Positions 45,685 through 55,138 of a stretch of DNA of 64,000 bases are shown in pieces. A model generated the notes under the pieces. That model saw nothing but the letters and a program-made list of their open reading frames with translations. It was not told the DNA's origin and ran no database searches. The DNA is from Herbiconiux moechotypicola (lineage in GTDB: Bacteria > Actinomycetota > Actinomycetes > Actinomycetales > Microbacteriaceae): contig NZ_JANLCN010000007.1 in assembly GCF_024979255.1 (NCBI RefSeq), forward strand, positions 162,248 to 226,247. The letters run 5' to 3'. How positions within the stretch are numbered: position 1 is the first letter of the stretch; each line of letters opens with the position of its first letter. Both the position numbers and the translations under genes were made by a program.

Positions 45685-45720
45685 CAAAGCGCCTCTCGCC
45701 TTCGGGCGAGGGGCGCTTTG
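45685..45720 (+). terminator. Terminator after groEL
   Basis: A 16-bp stem (one G-T pair) with a TTCG tetraloop, 45685-45700 with 45705-45720, 18 bases after the stop. No T run follows, but stem and loop are very stable. Confidence 0.9.
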
Positions 45721-46339
45721 CTGTTCGCGCCGGTCCTTGCCCGGTGCGAAGCGGCATGTGGGCGTGCGGTCGCTGGCGCGGCCGCGCGCCCACCTCGGGT
45801 CGGCCGGGTGGGGCCTGGCCGCACTTACCCACCCACCCGTGCTCGTGCCCGCCCGCCATCCACCGACCATCACCCGTCCGCAAAGACGAGCCTGAGCGGT
45901 CACGCGCCGTATAGGCAGCCGAGGGGCGCGAGGTTCGTGTGAACGGCGGTGGGGTGAGCGCGAAGAGAGGATGGAGCGGCAACTTTGCCGCTTACCGCGT
46001 TACCGCACCCTCCTGGCACGCCGGAGTGCGGGTTCGCCACGCGTGGAGGGGAGTGACGCCGTAGGCGGCGCGGATGGGCGCAGGAGTGGCGAAGTGGTGC
46101 GCGGGTGCGGGCGGTGAGAGCGCGGGTGCGGGTGGACGGGCGGGCGCGGGGCGGCGGGCGCGGGGCGGCGGGCGCGGCAGTGCTTTGCGGCGGCTGGGTG
46201 CGGCCACCGCGGGTGCGGGTGGGGCGGGCGCAGGCTGGCGGGCGCGGAACGGCTTGGGGTGGGCGGAGTGCGGCGGGCGGGGTGCGGTGGGCACGAGCGC
46301 TGGTGGGCGCGGGTGATGGTGGGCGCGGGCGCGGCGGGG
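45721..46339. other. Gene-free G-rich intergenic stretch
   Basis: 619 bases between the groEL terminator and the kinase stop codon. Frames here encode only Pro/Arg/Ala-rich low-complexity chains without starts or ribosome sites I would trust. The plus strand is strongly G-rich. A 14-bp unit is repeated 2.6 times at 46141-46177 and could form G-quadruplexes. An 8-bp inverted repeat with a 2-base loop lies at 45975-45992 (AGCGGCAA/TTGCCGCT). Confidence 0.7.
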
Positions 46340-48058
46340 TCAGGGGGTGGCGAGGGGGAGGGTGACGCGGAAGGTGGCGCCGCCGCCGCGGGTTTCGAGG
46401 GCTTCGACGGTGCCGTGGTGGGCGTGGAGGATGGAGGAGACGATGGCGAGGCCGAGGCCTGAGCCGCCGGTCTCGCGGGTGCGCGAGGAGTCGGCGCGCC
46501 AGAAGCGCTGGAAGATCTTCTCGCGGATCTGGGGCGGGATGCCTTCGCCGTGGTCGATGATGTCGACGACGGCCACACCGCGGGTCTCGTCGGCCCGCAC
46601 CGACAGCTCGATCGGGCTGTCGTCGTCGGTGAACCGCAGCGCGTTGCCGATGAGGTTCGTGAGCACCTGACGGATCTTGTTCTCTTCCGCCAGCACGATC
46701 GGCCGCACCTCCTCGGGCACCACCACGACCTCGACCGGCTCGCCGTCGCCAGCGCCGCCGTCGACACCGGCGGCCGACGCCGACGGATCGACGATCGGCA
46801 GCGGAGACGTGGCCGTGCCGCGCCCGCGCCGCCGCAGGCGCGCGAGCGCACCGGCGAACGGGATGGGCCGGGTCGCCGTGCTGGGGGTACCCGCGTCGTC
46901 ACCCGAAGAGCCGTCCCCCGCAGTCTCGCCCACGGCGTCGAGCGCAGGCCCGAACGTCACCGACGACGGCCCGTGCGGAGTGATCACCGACACCACGCGG
47001 CCGGGCGACGCCGCCCGCGCATCCATCGCCGCATCCATCGTGAGGGGCACGAGGTCGACCAGCGCGAGCTGCAGCGGCCGGGTCTCGTCGAGCCGCGCGA
47101 GCTCGAGCAGGTCTTCGACCAGCGTGCCCATGCGGATCGCCTCCTTCTCGATGCGGTCCATCGCCTGGGCCACGTCTTCAGGGGTCTGCAGCGCACCCAT
47201 CCGGTAGAGCTCGGCGTACCCACGCACCGACACCAGCGGGGTGCGCAGCTCGTGCGAGGCGTCCCCGACGAAGCGGCGCATCTGGTCGATGGTGCGGGCG
47301 CGGTCGGCGAAGGCCGTGTCGATGCGCGAGAGCATCGTGTTGAGCGAGCGGTTGAGCCGCCCCACCTCGGTGTTGGGTTCGACATCGGTGAGGCGCCGGC
47401 TGAAGTCACCGCCGTCGGCGATCGCCGCGGCCGTGGCCTCCACCTCGCGCAACGGCCCGAACGTCGAGGTGACGAGCAGGCGCGTGAGCATGGCGCCCAG
47501 GATGACGACGCCCACCCCGAACGCGAGGAAGATCGACAGATAAGTGGCCGTGGTGCGCTCCGTCTCGGCCAGCGACTTCGCGATGATGACGCTGCCCGAG
47601 GAGTCGTCGCCCCCGAACAGGATCACCGTCGACGTGACCGCGTGCCACTCCGTGCGCTGGTCGACCGAGCGCACACTGAACACGTTGCCCCCGAGCTCGG
47701 CCGAGGTCTCGAGCGACACCTTGGCGTCGGGCACCGTGCCCTCGTCGCGGTCGCTCCAGTTGCTCACGATGAGGTTGCCCTGCGCATCGAGCAGACCCAC
47801 GAAGTACTCCGTGGGTGCGGAGGTGATGTCTTGGATGCTGAACTGCTCGGTGGTGGCGTCAGGCCCCAGGAAGGGCGAGGGATCGCGGCTGGCGGCCTCG
47901 AGCTGCGAGTCGACCTGCTGGAGCAGGTAGGTGCGCAGCACCACCATCGTGCCGACGCCCGACACCACGAGCCCGAAGGTGAGCATGAGCACCGTCACGC
48001 CCGTGATCTTCGTGCGGAGGGAGATCGCGTTCCACTGCGTCAGGATGGCGTTGAGCAT
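46340..48058 (-). CDS. Sensor histidine kinase (TrcS/TcrY-like)
   Basis: A 572-residue membrane kinase: helix 1 at about 18-42, an extracytoplasmic sensor domain (50-165), helix 2 at about 170-192, HAMP (200-250), H-box 'FVGDASHELRTPLVSVRGYAELY' with His269, N-box 'IRQVLTNLIGNALRF', and G-boxes 'IIDHGEGIPPQI' and 'GGSGLGLAIVSSILHAHHG'. An insert of about 70 Gly/Ser/Arg-rich residues (about 372-442) lies between the dimerisation and ATPase parts. Transcribed after its response regulator; the stimulus is unknown. Confidence 0.92.
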   Translation of the reverse strand: MLNAILTQWNAISLRTKITGVTVLMLTFGLVVSGVGTMVVLRTYLLQQVDSQLEAASRDPSPFLGPDATTEQFSIQDITSAPTEYFVGLLDAQGNLIVSNWSDRDEGTVPDAKVSLETSAELGGNVFSVRSVDQRTEWHAVTSTVILFGGDDSSGSVIIAKSLAETERTTATYLSIFLAFGVGVVILGAMLTRLLVTSTFGPLREVEATAAAIADGGDFSRRLTDVEPNTEVGRLNRSLNTMLSRIDTAFADRARTIDQMRRFVGDASHELRTPLVSVRGYAELYRMGALQTPEDVAQAMDRIEKEAIRMGTLVEDLLELARLDETRPLQLALVDLVPLTMDAAMDARAASPGRVVSVITPHGPSSVTFGPALDAVGETAGDGSSGDDAGTPSTATRPIPFAGALARLRRRGRGTATSPLPIVDPSASAAGVDGGAGDGEPVEVVVVPEEVRPIVLAEENKIRQVLTNLIGNALRFTDDDSPIELSVRADETRGVAVVDIIDHGEGIPPQIREKIFQRFWRADSSRTRETGGSGLGLAIVSSILHAHHGTVEALETRGGGATFRVTLPLATP

Positions 48059-48079
48059 GCTCCCGACAGGCTACGCCTT

Positions 48080-48769
48080 CTACGCCTTTGAGACTTTGAG
48101 CATGTACCCGAAGCCGCGCTTGGTCTGGATGAGCGACTCCTCGGTGTGGGCGTCGAGCTTGCGGCGCAGGTAGGAGATATAGCTCTCCACGATGCCGGCG
48201 TCGCCGTTGAAGTCGTACTCCCACACGTGGTCGAGGATCTGCGCCTTCGACAGCACCCGATTGGGGTTGAGCATGAGGTAGCGCAGCAGCTTGAACTCGG
48301 TGGGGGAGAGCTCGATGGCGGTGTCGGCCACGAACACCTCGTGCGTGTCCTGGTCCATGGTGAGGTCGCCGGCGCGGATGATGGCGTCTTCGTCGGCCTG
48401 CATGGTGCGGCGGAGGATCGCCTTGATGCGCGCCACGATCTCGTCGAGCGAGAACGGCTTGGTGACGTAGTCGTCGCCGCCGACGGTGAGACCGGTGATC
48501 TTGTCTTCGGTGTCGTCTTTCGCGGTGAGGAAGAGGATGGGGGCGGTGTAGCCCGCCGCGCGCAGCCGCTTGGTGACGCCGAAGCCGTTCATGTCGGGCA
48601 GCATGACGTCGAGGATGATGAGGTCGGGCTCCTCCTCGAGCACAGCCGAGATGGTCTGTGCTCCGTTGGAGACGGCCCGCACCGCGAAGCCGGCGAAGCG
48701 CAGGCTCGTGGTGAGCAGGTCGCGGATGTTCGGTTCGTCGTCGACGATGAGGATGCGAGGTCCGGTCAT
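48080..48769 (-). CDS. OmpR-family response regulator (TrcR/TcrA-like)
   Basis: A 229-residue regulator with receiver motifs 'ILIVDDEPNIRDLL', Asp54 in 'LIILDVMLPDMNG', 'FLTAKDDTEDKI' and 'VTKPFSLDEIVARIKAIL'. The winged-helix domain contains 'LSPTEFKLLRYLMLNPNRVLSKAQILDHVWEYDFNGDAGIVESYISYLRRKLD'. ATG at 48769 has a GGAG site. A longer N-terminal reading to 48997 is promoter-region translation. Pairs with the kinase 21 bases downstream. Its divergent neighbour, the universal stress protein gene, may be a target (inference). Confidence 0.94.
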   Translation of the reverse strand: MTGPRILIVDDEPNIRDLLTTSLRFAGFAVRAVSNGAQTISAVLEEEPDLIILDVMLPDMNGFGVTKRLRAAGYTAPILFLTAKDDTEDKITGLTVGGDDYVTKPFSLDEIVARIKAILRRTMQADEDAIIRAGDLTMDQDTHEVFVADTAIELSPTEFKLLRYLMLNPNRVLSKAQILDHVWEYDFNGDAGIVESYISYLRRKLDAHTEESLIQTKRGFGYMLKVSKA

Positions 48770-48864
48770 GACTCCATTCTCTGACGGTTCGCTGTATGAA
48801 ATCTGTGAGCATGTCGGATGCGCCGCAACACCACGAGAGCCGCCCACTCTGCAAAGGTGATGGC

Positions 48865-49764
48865 ATGAGATACGTCGTCGGTTACACGGACACGGATGAG
48901 GGGCGCGACGCGCTCGCGCTGGCCGTGCGGCTCGCCCGCACCACGGGGGCCCGGCTCGACCTGGTGCTCGTGCTCGAGAGTGCGGAGCGGGCGACACTGG
49001 TGCCCGCGGATCCGGGCTACGAGCGGTACCTGCGCGAGACCACGGAGGGCTGGCTCGCCACCGGGCTCGCGCACGTGCCCGCGGGCATCGAGGCCACCAC
49101 GCACGTGGTCTACGCCGAGTCGCCCGCCGACGGTCTGCTCGAGGCGGTCGAGACGCTGCGGGCCGAGCTCATCGTGATCGGCACCTCGCCCACCGGGCTA
49201 CTCGGCCGCTTCACGCTGGGCTCCGACGCGAACGCGCTGCTCCACTCCGCTCCGGTTCCGGTGGCCCTGGCGCCCGGCGGGTGCGCCGCGGCCGGCGGCG
49301 CCCCGATCAGCCGCGTCACCTGCGCCATCGGCACCCGCCCCGGTGCCGACGAGCTGCTCGCCGCCGCCATCGGAGCCACCCGGCGCGGTGACGTTCCGCT
49401 GCGGCTGGTCTCGCTCGTCGCCCTCGACCAGCCGGGCGGCGCACCCGCTTCAGCCACCGGCACCGCGCATCCGGATGCCGCCACCCGCGCCGAGGCCCAC
49501 GCCGCCGCCGTGCTCGAGGAGGCCGTCGCCCACCTCCCGGCCACGATCACCGTCACCAGCCAGGTGGCGACCGGCCGTCGCATCGAAGACGCCGTGGCCG
49601 CCCTCGACTGGTGGCCCGACGAGATCGCACTCGTCGGCTCGAGCCGCCTGGCCCAGCCCAAACGCCTCTTTCTCGGCTCGACCGCCGCGAAAATGCTGCG
49701 CGAGCTCCCCGTGCCCCTCATGGTCGTGCCCCGAGACGCCGAGTTCACCCTAGGAGACCTGTGA
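48865..49764 (+). CDS. Universal stress protein with two USP domains
   Basis: A 299-residue protein. The first USP domain (1-140) contains 'VVGYTDTDEGRDALALAVRLARTTGARLDLVLVL' and the ATP-binding G-loop 'GTSPTGLLGRFTLGSDANALLHSAPVPVALAP'. The second (150-292) has 'VGSSRLAQPKRLFLGSTAAKMLRELPVPLMVVP'. ATG at 48865 follows AAAGGTGA. Its TGA shares one base with the permease ATG (TGATG), so the two are coupled; USP partners of transporters are often regulatory. Confidence 0.9.
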   Translation: MRYVVGYTDTDEGRDALALAVRLARTTGARLDLVLVLESAERATLVPADPGYERYLRETTEGWLATGLAHVPAGIEATTHVVYAESPADGLLEAVETLRAELIVIGTSPTGLLGRFTLGSDANALLHSAPVPVALAPGGCAAAGGAPISRVTCAIGTRPGADELLAAAIGATRRGDVPLRLVSLVALDQPGGAPASATGTAHPDAATRAEAHAAAVLEEAVAHLPATITVTSQVATGRRIEDAVAALDWWPDEIALVGSSRLAQPKRLFLGSTAAKMLRELPVPLMVVPRDAEFTLGDL

Positions 49765-51335
49765 TGCCCGAGACCACTCCGCCCGGCGACGTTGCGAACC
49801 CGCCCACCGCCGCTACCGCCGCCCTCTCGAAGAAGGGCCTCGGCGCAGGCACGGTGGGCCTGCTCGGCGCCATCGTCATCGGCATCTCGTGCATCGCCCC
49901 CGCCTACACGCTCACCGGGGCGCTCGGCCCGACGGTAGCCGTGGTCGGCACCCACGTGCCCGCCATCTTCCTGGTGGGCTTCATCCCGATGCTGCTCGTC
50001 GCCTTCGGCTACCGCGAGCTCAATAGCCGCATGCCCGACTCGGGCACCTCGTTCACCTGGGCCACCCGGGCGTTCGGGCCGTGGATCGGCTGGCTCGCCG
50101 GCTGGGGCCTCATCGCCGCCACCATCGTGGTGCTGTCGAACCTCGCGGGCATCGCGGTGGACTTCTTCTACCTCATGCTCTCGCAGATCTTCCAGAACCC
50201 GTCGATCGCCGATCTCACGAGCAATCCGTTCGTCAACGTGGTGACCTGTCTGGCGTTCATGCTCGGCGCCACCCTCATCTCCTATCGCGACATGCAGACC
50301 ACGCAGAAGCTGCAGTACGTGCTCGTGGGGTTCCAGCTGCTCGTGATGGTGTTCTTCGGCGTCGTCGCGTTCATCCATGTGGGTGCCGGCGACGCGTTCG
50401 ACGCGACGGCCATCTCGCTCGACTGGTTCAACCCGTTCGCGGTGGGGTCGTTCAGCGCCTTCGCCGCGGGGCTGTCGCTGTCGATCTTCATCTTCTGGGG
50501 GTGGGATGTGACCCTCACGATGAGCGAGGAGACCAAGGGCTCCACGAAGACGCCGGGGCGCGCCGCCACGCTCACCGTGGTGATCATCGTGGTGCTCTAC
50601 CTGTTCCTCTCGGTGGCGCTCATCAGCTACTCGGGCGTGGGCGAGGGGGAGTACGGGCTCGGCAACTCCGACATCCAGGGCAACGTGTTCTTCTCGCTGG
50701 CCGGGCCCATCCTCGGGCCGCTCGCCATCCTGGTGTCGATCGCGGTGCTGTCGTCGTCAGCGGCGTCGCTGCAGTCGACCTTCGTGTCGCCGGCTCGGAC
50801 CCTGCTCGCGATGGGGCACTACGGAGCGCTGTCGCCGAAGTTCGCCACCGTGCATCCGAAGTTCTTCACGCCCGGCTACGCCACCATCGTGTCGAGCGTC
50901 GTGGCCTCGGTGTTCTACACCGTGATGCGGTTCGTGTCGGAGGACGTGCTGTGGGACACCATCACGACGCTCGGCATGCTCATCTGCTTCTACTACGGGC
51001 TGACCGCGTTCGCGTGCGTGTGGTACTTCCGCAAGCAGTGGTTCGCGAGTGCGCGCAACGCGTTCTTCCAGTTCGCGGCGCCGCTGGTGGGCGGGCTCAT
51101 CCTCGCGGTGCTGTTCGTGACCACGCTGATCGAGAGCGCGAACCCCGACTACGGCAGCGGGTCGAACATCGGCGGGGTGGGGCTGGTGTTCATTCTCGGG
51201 GTGGTGATCATCCTGCTCGGGATCGTGATCATGGTGGTGCAGTCGCGGGTGCGGCCGGAGTTCTTCCGCGGGCGAATCCTGGCCGCGGGGGTCGCGGGCG
51301 ACGCGAACGAGACGGCGGCGGCGCTGCCGGAGTAG
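49764..51335 (+). CDS. APC-superfamily amino acid permease
   Basis: A 523-residue membrane protein with 12 predicted helices. 'GLGAGTVGLLGAIVIGISCIAPAYTLTGALGPTVAVVGTHVPAIFLVGFIPMLLVAFGYRELNSRMPDSGTSFTWATRAFGPWIGWLAGWG' covers helices 1-3 and carries the APC helix-1 Gly motif. Later 'WGWDVTLTMSEETKGSTKTPGRAA' is the conserved loop of the family. It probably imports an amino acid or amine; the specific substrate is not apparent. It is coupled to the USP gene upstream (1-base overlap). Confidence 0.9.
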   Translation: MPETTPPGDVANPPTAATAALSKKGLGAGTVGLLGAIVIGISCIAPAYTLTGALGPTVAVVGTHVPAIFLVGFIPMLLVAFGYRELNSRMPDSGTSFTWATRAFGPWIGWLAGWGLIAATIVVLSNLAGIAVDFFYLMLSQIFQNPSIADLTSNPFVNVVTCLAFMLGATLISYRDMQTTQKLQYVLVGFQLLVMVFFGVVAFIHVGAGDAFDATAISLDWFNPFAVGSFSAFAAGLSLSIFIFWGWDVTLTMSEETKGSTKTPGRAATLTVVIIVVLYLFLSVALISYSGVGEGEYGLGNSDIQGNVFFSLAGPILGPLAILVSIAVLSSSAASLQSTFVSPARTLLAMGHYGALSPKFATVHPKFFTPGYATIVSSVVASVFYTVMRFVSEDVLWDTITTLGMLICFYYGLTAFACVWYFRKQWFASARNAFFQFAAPLVGGLILAVLFVTTLIESANPDYGSGSNIGGVGLVFILGVVIILLGIVIMVVQSRVRPEFFRGRILAAGVAGDANETAAALPE

Positions 51336-51416
51336 GGGGCAGGGCGCGGTGGCCGGATGCGGGTCAGGTGCGAGCGGGGCGGGTCAGGCCGGCGGGGCGG
51401 GGCGGGGCGGGGCCGC

Positions 51417-53108
51417 TCAGGCCGCCACTTGGTCGGCGTCGAGGATGGAGTAGGCGTAGCCCTGTTCGGCGAGGAAGCGCTGACGGTTCTGCGCGAAGTC
51501 CTGGTCGACGGTGTCGCGGGCCACCAGCGTGTAGAAGCTGGCCGTGAGACCCGACTCCTTGGGTCGCAGCAGGCGGCCGAGGCGCTGCGCCTCCTCCTGT
51601 CGTGAGCCGAACGACCCCGACACCTGGATGGCGACGCTCGCCTCGGGCAGGTCGACCGAGAAGTTGGCGACCTTCGACACGACGAGGATCTTCTCCTCGC
51701 CCTCCCGGAACGCCTGGAACAGCCGCTCCCGCTCGGCCACCGGAGTCGCCCCCGTCACCTGAGGGGCCCCGAGCTCGGCGGAGAGCGTCTCGAGCTGGTC
51801 GAGGTATTGGCCGATCACCAGGATGCGCTCGCCGCGGTGCCGCTCGATGAGCTGCCGGGTGGCGTCGAGCTTGGCCGGTGCGGTGGCGGCCAGACGGTAA
51901 CGTTCGTCGTCGGCGGCGGCCGCGTACTGCATCCGGTCGTCGAAGGGCAGGTCGACCCGCACTTCGAAGCACTCGGCGGGGGAGATGTAGCCCTGGGCCT
52001 CGATCTCCTTCCACGGGGCGTCGAAGCGCTTGGGGCCGATGAGGCTGAACACGTCGGACTCGCGGCCGTCCTCCCGCACGAGCGTGGCCGTGAGGCCGAG
52101 CCGGCGGCGGGCCTGCAGCTCGGCGGTGAGCTTGAACACCGGGGCGGGCAGCAGATGCACCTCGTCGTACACCACGAGGCCCCAGTCGAGGGCGTCGAGC
52201 AGCTCGAGGTGGGCGTAGGCGCCGCGGCGCTTGGCGGTGAGGATCTGGTAGGTGGCGATGGTGACGGGCTTCACGTCTTTGACGAGGCCGGAGTACTCGC
52301 CCACCTCGTCTTCGGTGAGGCTGGTGCGCTTGAGCAGCTCGGCACGCCACTGGCGGGCCGAGACCGTGTTGGTGACGAGGATGAGCGTGTTGGCCTTTAC
52401 GGCGGCCATCGCCGCCGCGCCGACGAGGGTCTTGCCGGCACCGCAGGGCAGCACCACCACGCCGGAGCCGTGGTCGGCGAAGTGCTCCACGGCGTCGCGC
52501 TGGTACTCGCGCAGGTGCCAGCCGGTCTCGTCGAGGTCGATGTCGTGCGGGGTGCCCGGGGTGAAGCCGGCGAGGTCGTCGGCGGGCCAGCCGAGCTTGA
52601 TGAGCTCCTGCTTGAGCTGGCCGCGGGCCCAGGGCTCGATCGTGTAGGAGCCGTCGTCGCGCCGGCCGGTGAGGAGTGGGGCGACCTTCTTGGAGCGGAC
52701 CACCTGGGTGAGCACCGCGGGGTCGGTGCTGCGAAGCACGAGGGTGGTGGGGTTGGGGGCTTCGGGTGCGTCACCGGCCGGGCCGGCGGGCGTGGCGTCG
52801 TCGCGCATCCGCTCGATCACCAGGGCGCCGTAGCGGCCCATCGTCTCGGCGATCTCGAGCGACACCGACTGCGGCACCGCGAACTTCGACCAGCGGTCGA
52901 GCACCGCGAGGATCTCGTCGGCTGTGTGCCCGGCCGCTCGCGCGTTCCACAGCCCCAGCCGGGTGATGCGGTAGGTGTGCACGTGCTCGGGCGCGCGTTC
53001 GAGCTCGGCGAACACGGCGAGCTCGTGGCGCGCGGTGCCGGCGTCGGGATGCGCGACCTCGAGCAGCACGGTGCGGTCGCTTTGGACGATGAGAGGGCCG
53101 TCGGGCAT
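51417..53108 (-). CDS. XPB-type DNA repair helicase
   Basis: A 563-residue superfamily 2 helicase. The N-terminal region (1-120) is the damage-recognition-like part, then motif I 'GVVVLPCGAGKTLVGAAAM' (GAGKT at 223-227), motif Ia 'ILVTNTVSARQWRAELLKRT', motif II DEVH at 315-318, motif III 'GLTATLVREDGRESD', motif V 'SKVANFSVDLPEASVAIQVSG' and motif VI 'SFGSRQEEAQRLGRLLRPK'. The layout is XPB of bacteria and archaea, thought to act in nucleotide-excision repair or transcription-linked repair. ATG at 53108; the helicase-associated protein gene lies directly upstream. Confidence 0.93.
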   Translation of the reverse strand: MPDGPLIVQSDRTVLLEVAHPDAGTARHELAVFAELERAPEHVHTYRITRLGLWNARAAGHTADEILAVLDRWSKFAVPQSVSLEIAETMGRYGALVIERMRDDATPAGPAGDAPEAPNPTTLVLRSTDPAVLTQVVRSKKVAPLLTGRRDDGSYTIEPWARGQLKQELIKLGWPADDLAGFTPGTPHDIDLDETGWHLREYQRDAVEHFADHGSGVVVLPCGAGKTLVGAAAMAAVKANTLILVTNTVSARQWRAELLKRTSLTEDEVGEYSGLVKDVKPVTIATYQILTAKRRGAYAHLELLDALDWGLVVYDEVHLLPAPVFKLTAELQARRRLGLTATLVREDGRESDVFSLIGPKRFDAPWKEIEAQGYISPAECFEVRVDLPFDDRMQYAAAADDERYRLAATAPAKLDATRQLIERHRGERILVIGQYLDQLETLSAELGAPQVTGATPVAERERLFQAFREGEEKILVVSKVANFSVDLPEASVAIQVSGSFGSRQEEAQRLGRLLRPKESGLTASFYTLVARDTVDQDFAQNRQRFLAEQGYAYSILDADQVAA

Positions 53109-53185
53109 AACCGTCGATTCTACGCCGGTCTGCTGAGGGGCGGGCGGATGCGCGGGCCGCGTGCGCGGCCCACTCACCTCGCGGC

Positions 53186-55138
53186 TCAGTCGGTCGTGGT
53201 GAGCGCCGTGATGCTGGAGAGCGGGATGGTGCGCTCGACGCCGGCGCGCAGGTCGAGGCAGCGCAGGCGGCCGTTGGCCACGCTGAGGGGGGTGACGTCG
53301 AGGTGGCGGCTGGTTCCGTCGGGCAGCTGCACGTCGATCGAGGCCGAGGCGCGGGCCCGAACCGCCTGGTCGAGACGGCGGGCCATCCACGCGGAGTCGT
53401 CATCGGTGGCTGCCGTCGAGGCGATGAGTCGATGCGCGAGGTCGAGCGCAGTCCGGGAGAAGGTGGGGCCGGTCGCCGCGGCTACGGTCGCGGCCGGGCG
53501 AGAGGGAGCGACGCGCTCGCGCGTGAAGGAGAGCGGCTCGCCGGTCGCGCTCTGGGCCAGGGCCGGATAGCGGGCGTCGAGCAGCGACCAGTAGACGGTG
53601 GATGGCTCGATGCGGCTGACGAGCACGGTCGGCGCCACCCGCTCAAAGCCCAAGGGGAGGAGGTCGTTGTCGATCGCGAGCGCGTCTGCGAGCGCGGGTT
53701 CGGCCGTGATGACGCGAGCGCGAGCGTGAGACCGGGGCGAGCCGGGATCGGTGCCGTTTTCGGCGCGCACCCTGATCATCCCGTGCCGTCGACCGCCCTC
53801 GGCAATGAGGTAATCGAGCGCCTGCGGCACCCCGGTGAGCGAGAGGCCGGCGAGAAAGGTGCGCAGCGACTCGGGTGTCTCGCCCTCGGCGAGGGCGCGG
53901 TCGATGGACTGCTGGGTGACGCGGTATCCGGATGCGAGACCGCGGTTCTCGAGGTCGGCCGCCCGGCGCAGGCGGGCGTCGAGTTCGGGGGCGAGCGGTC
54001 CGGGCGAGATGACGGTGAGGTCGTGCTGCACGTAGACCTGCGTGACCTCGGCGGGCAGGAGCGCGGCGAGGGACTCGAGGGATGCGCGGGGTGCGGCGGG
54101 CTGGGGCGCGGGTGGTGGGTCGGTGAGCTGTGTCGCGGATGGTGGGTCAGTGGGCTGGGGCGCGGATGGTGTCGCGGCGGTGCTCGCGTGGGCGGCGGTG
54201 TGCGGGTTGAATCGTGGGCTGGTCGGCTGGCTGGGTGTGCTCGCGAGTGCCTGGAGCGCGGCCGCGCCGAAGGCGGTCGGGGCGGAGTCGGTGTCGGTGT
54301 CGGCGAGCAGGCCGAGCAGCTCGGCAGACGAGGTGACGGCGTCCAGTCGGGCGATCATGGCGTCGTCGGCGGCCGGATGCCGTGACCGGAAAGCGGCGCC
54401 GAGCGCGTCGGCCGTGGGCCAGGTTCCGTCGGATGCGAAGCCCGCCAGGGTGCGAGTGGTGGGGGCGTCGAGCGTGCCGAGCCAGGCGGTGGCGAGTGCG
54501 AGCCAGCGCTCTGCGGCGGGAAGGAGGTTCCAGGCGTCGGCCTCGCGGGTCGACCACAGACGGTCGTCGATGCGGGAGACGAGCCCGGCCGCCTCGGCGA
54601 TGTCGACGAGCGGGGCGAGCTCGTGGGGCTCGAGCGCGAGGGCGGGGGAGAGGCGGCGTTCGTCGGCCGCGGAGAGTCCGCCGCGGGCGAGGAGCCGCAG
54701 CGGGGCAGAACGCAGGCGGTGGCCCAGCTCGGAGACCGCGGAGATGGCGGCGAACGCGCGCTCGCCACCCCGCGCATCCGCGGCGCTCGTGGTGGTGGTG
54801 GCGACCGCTGGGGTGGTGTGCGGGGCGGGTGCGGCGGCGAGCACGGAGGCGGCGACGTCGCGCACGGCGTCGAACACGTGGGGTTCGGGCTCGGAGACAC
54901 CCAGCGCCACCGCGGCGCCCTCGCCTTCGGGGAGCCGTCCGGCGGCGAGCTGCTCGATGTCCTCACGGGGGAGGGGGCGCAGCGCGGCGCGGATCGAGTC
55001 GGGTTCGAGGAGGGCGTCGGCGAGGTCGAACAGGTCGTGCAGGCCGCTCCGGGTCACCTCGCGCTCGGTGAGGACGGCCGCGAGGCCTTCGGGGCCAAGC
55101 GCGCGCAGGCGCCGGGCGAGGACGAGCGGATCGCTCAT
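53186..55138 (-). CDS. Helicase-associated (Helicase_C_3) protein
   Basis: A 650-residue protein. The C-terminal part (about 370-500) matches the helicase-associated domain seen with XPB ('AEVTQVYVQHDLTVISPGPLAPELDARLRRAADLENRGLASGYRVTQQSIDRALAEGETPESLRTFLAGLS'). The N-terminal 300 residues are helical and Ala/Leu-rich ('LARRLRALGPEGLAAVLTEREV'). A Pro/Gln/Thr-rich linker with near-repeats of 'PQPTDPPS' lies at about 320-360. Probably a partner or regulator of XPB (inference). ATG at 55138 overlaps the small membrane gene's stop by ATGA. Confidence 0.88.
   Translation of the reverse strand: MSDPLVLARRLRALGPEGLAAVLTEREVTRSGLHDLFDLADALLEPDSIRAALRPLPREDIEQLAAGRLPEGEGAAVALGVSEPEPHVFDAVRDVAASVLAAAPAPHTTPAVATTTTSAADARGGERAFAAISAVSELGHRLRSAPLRLLARGGLSAADERRLSPALALEPHELAPLVDIAEAAGLVSRIDDRLWSTREADAWNLLPAAERWLALATAWLGTLDAPTTRTLAGFASDGTWPTADALGAAFRSRHPAADDAMIARLDAVTSSAELLGLLADTDTDSAPTAFGAAALQALASTPSQPTSPRFNPHTAAHASTAATPSAPQPTDPPSATQLTDPPPAPQPAAPRASLESLAALLPAEVTQVYVQHDLTVISPGPLAPELDARLRRAADLENRGLASGYRVTQQSIDRALAEGETPESLRTFLAGLSLTGVPQALDYLIAEGGRRHGMIRVRAENGTDPGSPRSHARARVITAEPALADALAIDNDLLPLGFERVAPTVLVSRIEPSTVYWSLLDARYPALAQSATGEPLSFTRERVAPSRPAATVAAATGPTFSRTALDLAHRLIASTAATDDDSAWMARRLDQAVRARASASIDVQLPDGTSRHLDVTPLSVANGRLRCLDLRAGVERTIPLSSITALTTTD

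Noticed and set aside
45992..46294. 100-codon Pro/Ala/Arg-rich minus-strand frame
   Set aside because: Low complexity, no ribosome site and no family; it arises from the G-rich repeat stretch.
48770..48997. N-terminal extension of the response regulator to 48997
   Set aside because: It spans the divergent promoter and the start of the USP gene; the receiver domain begins cleanly at ATG 48769 with a GGAG site.
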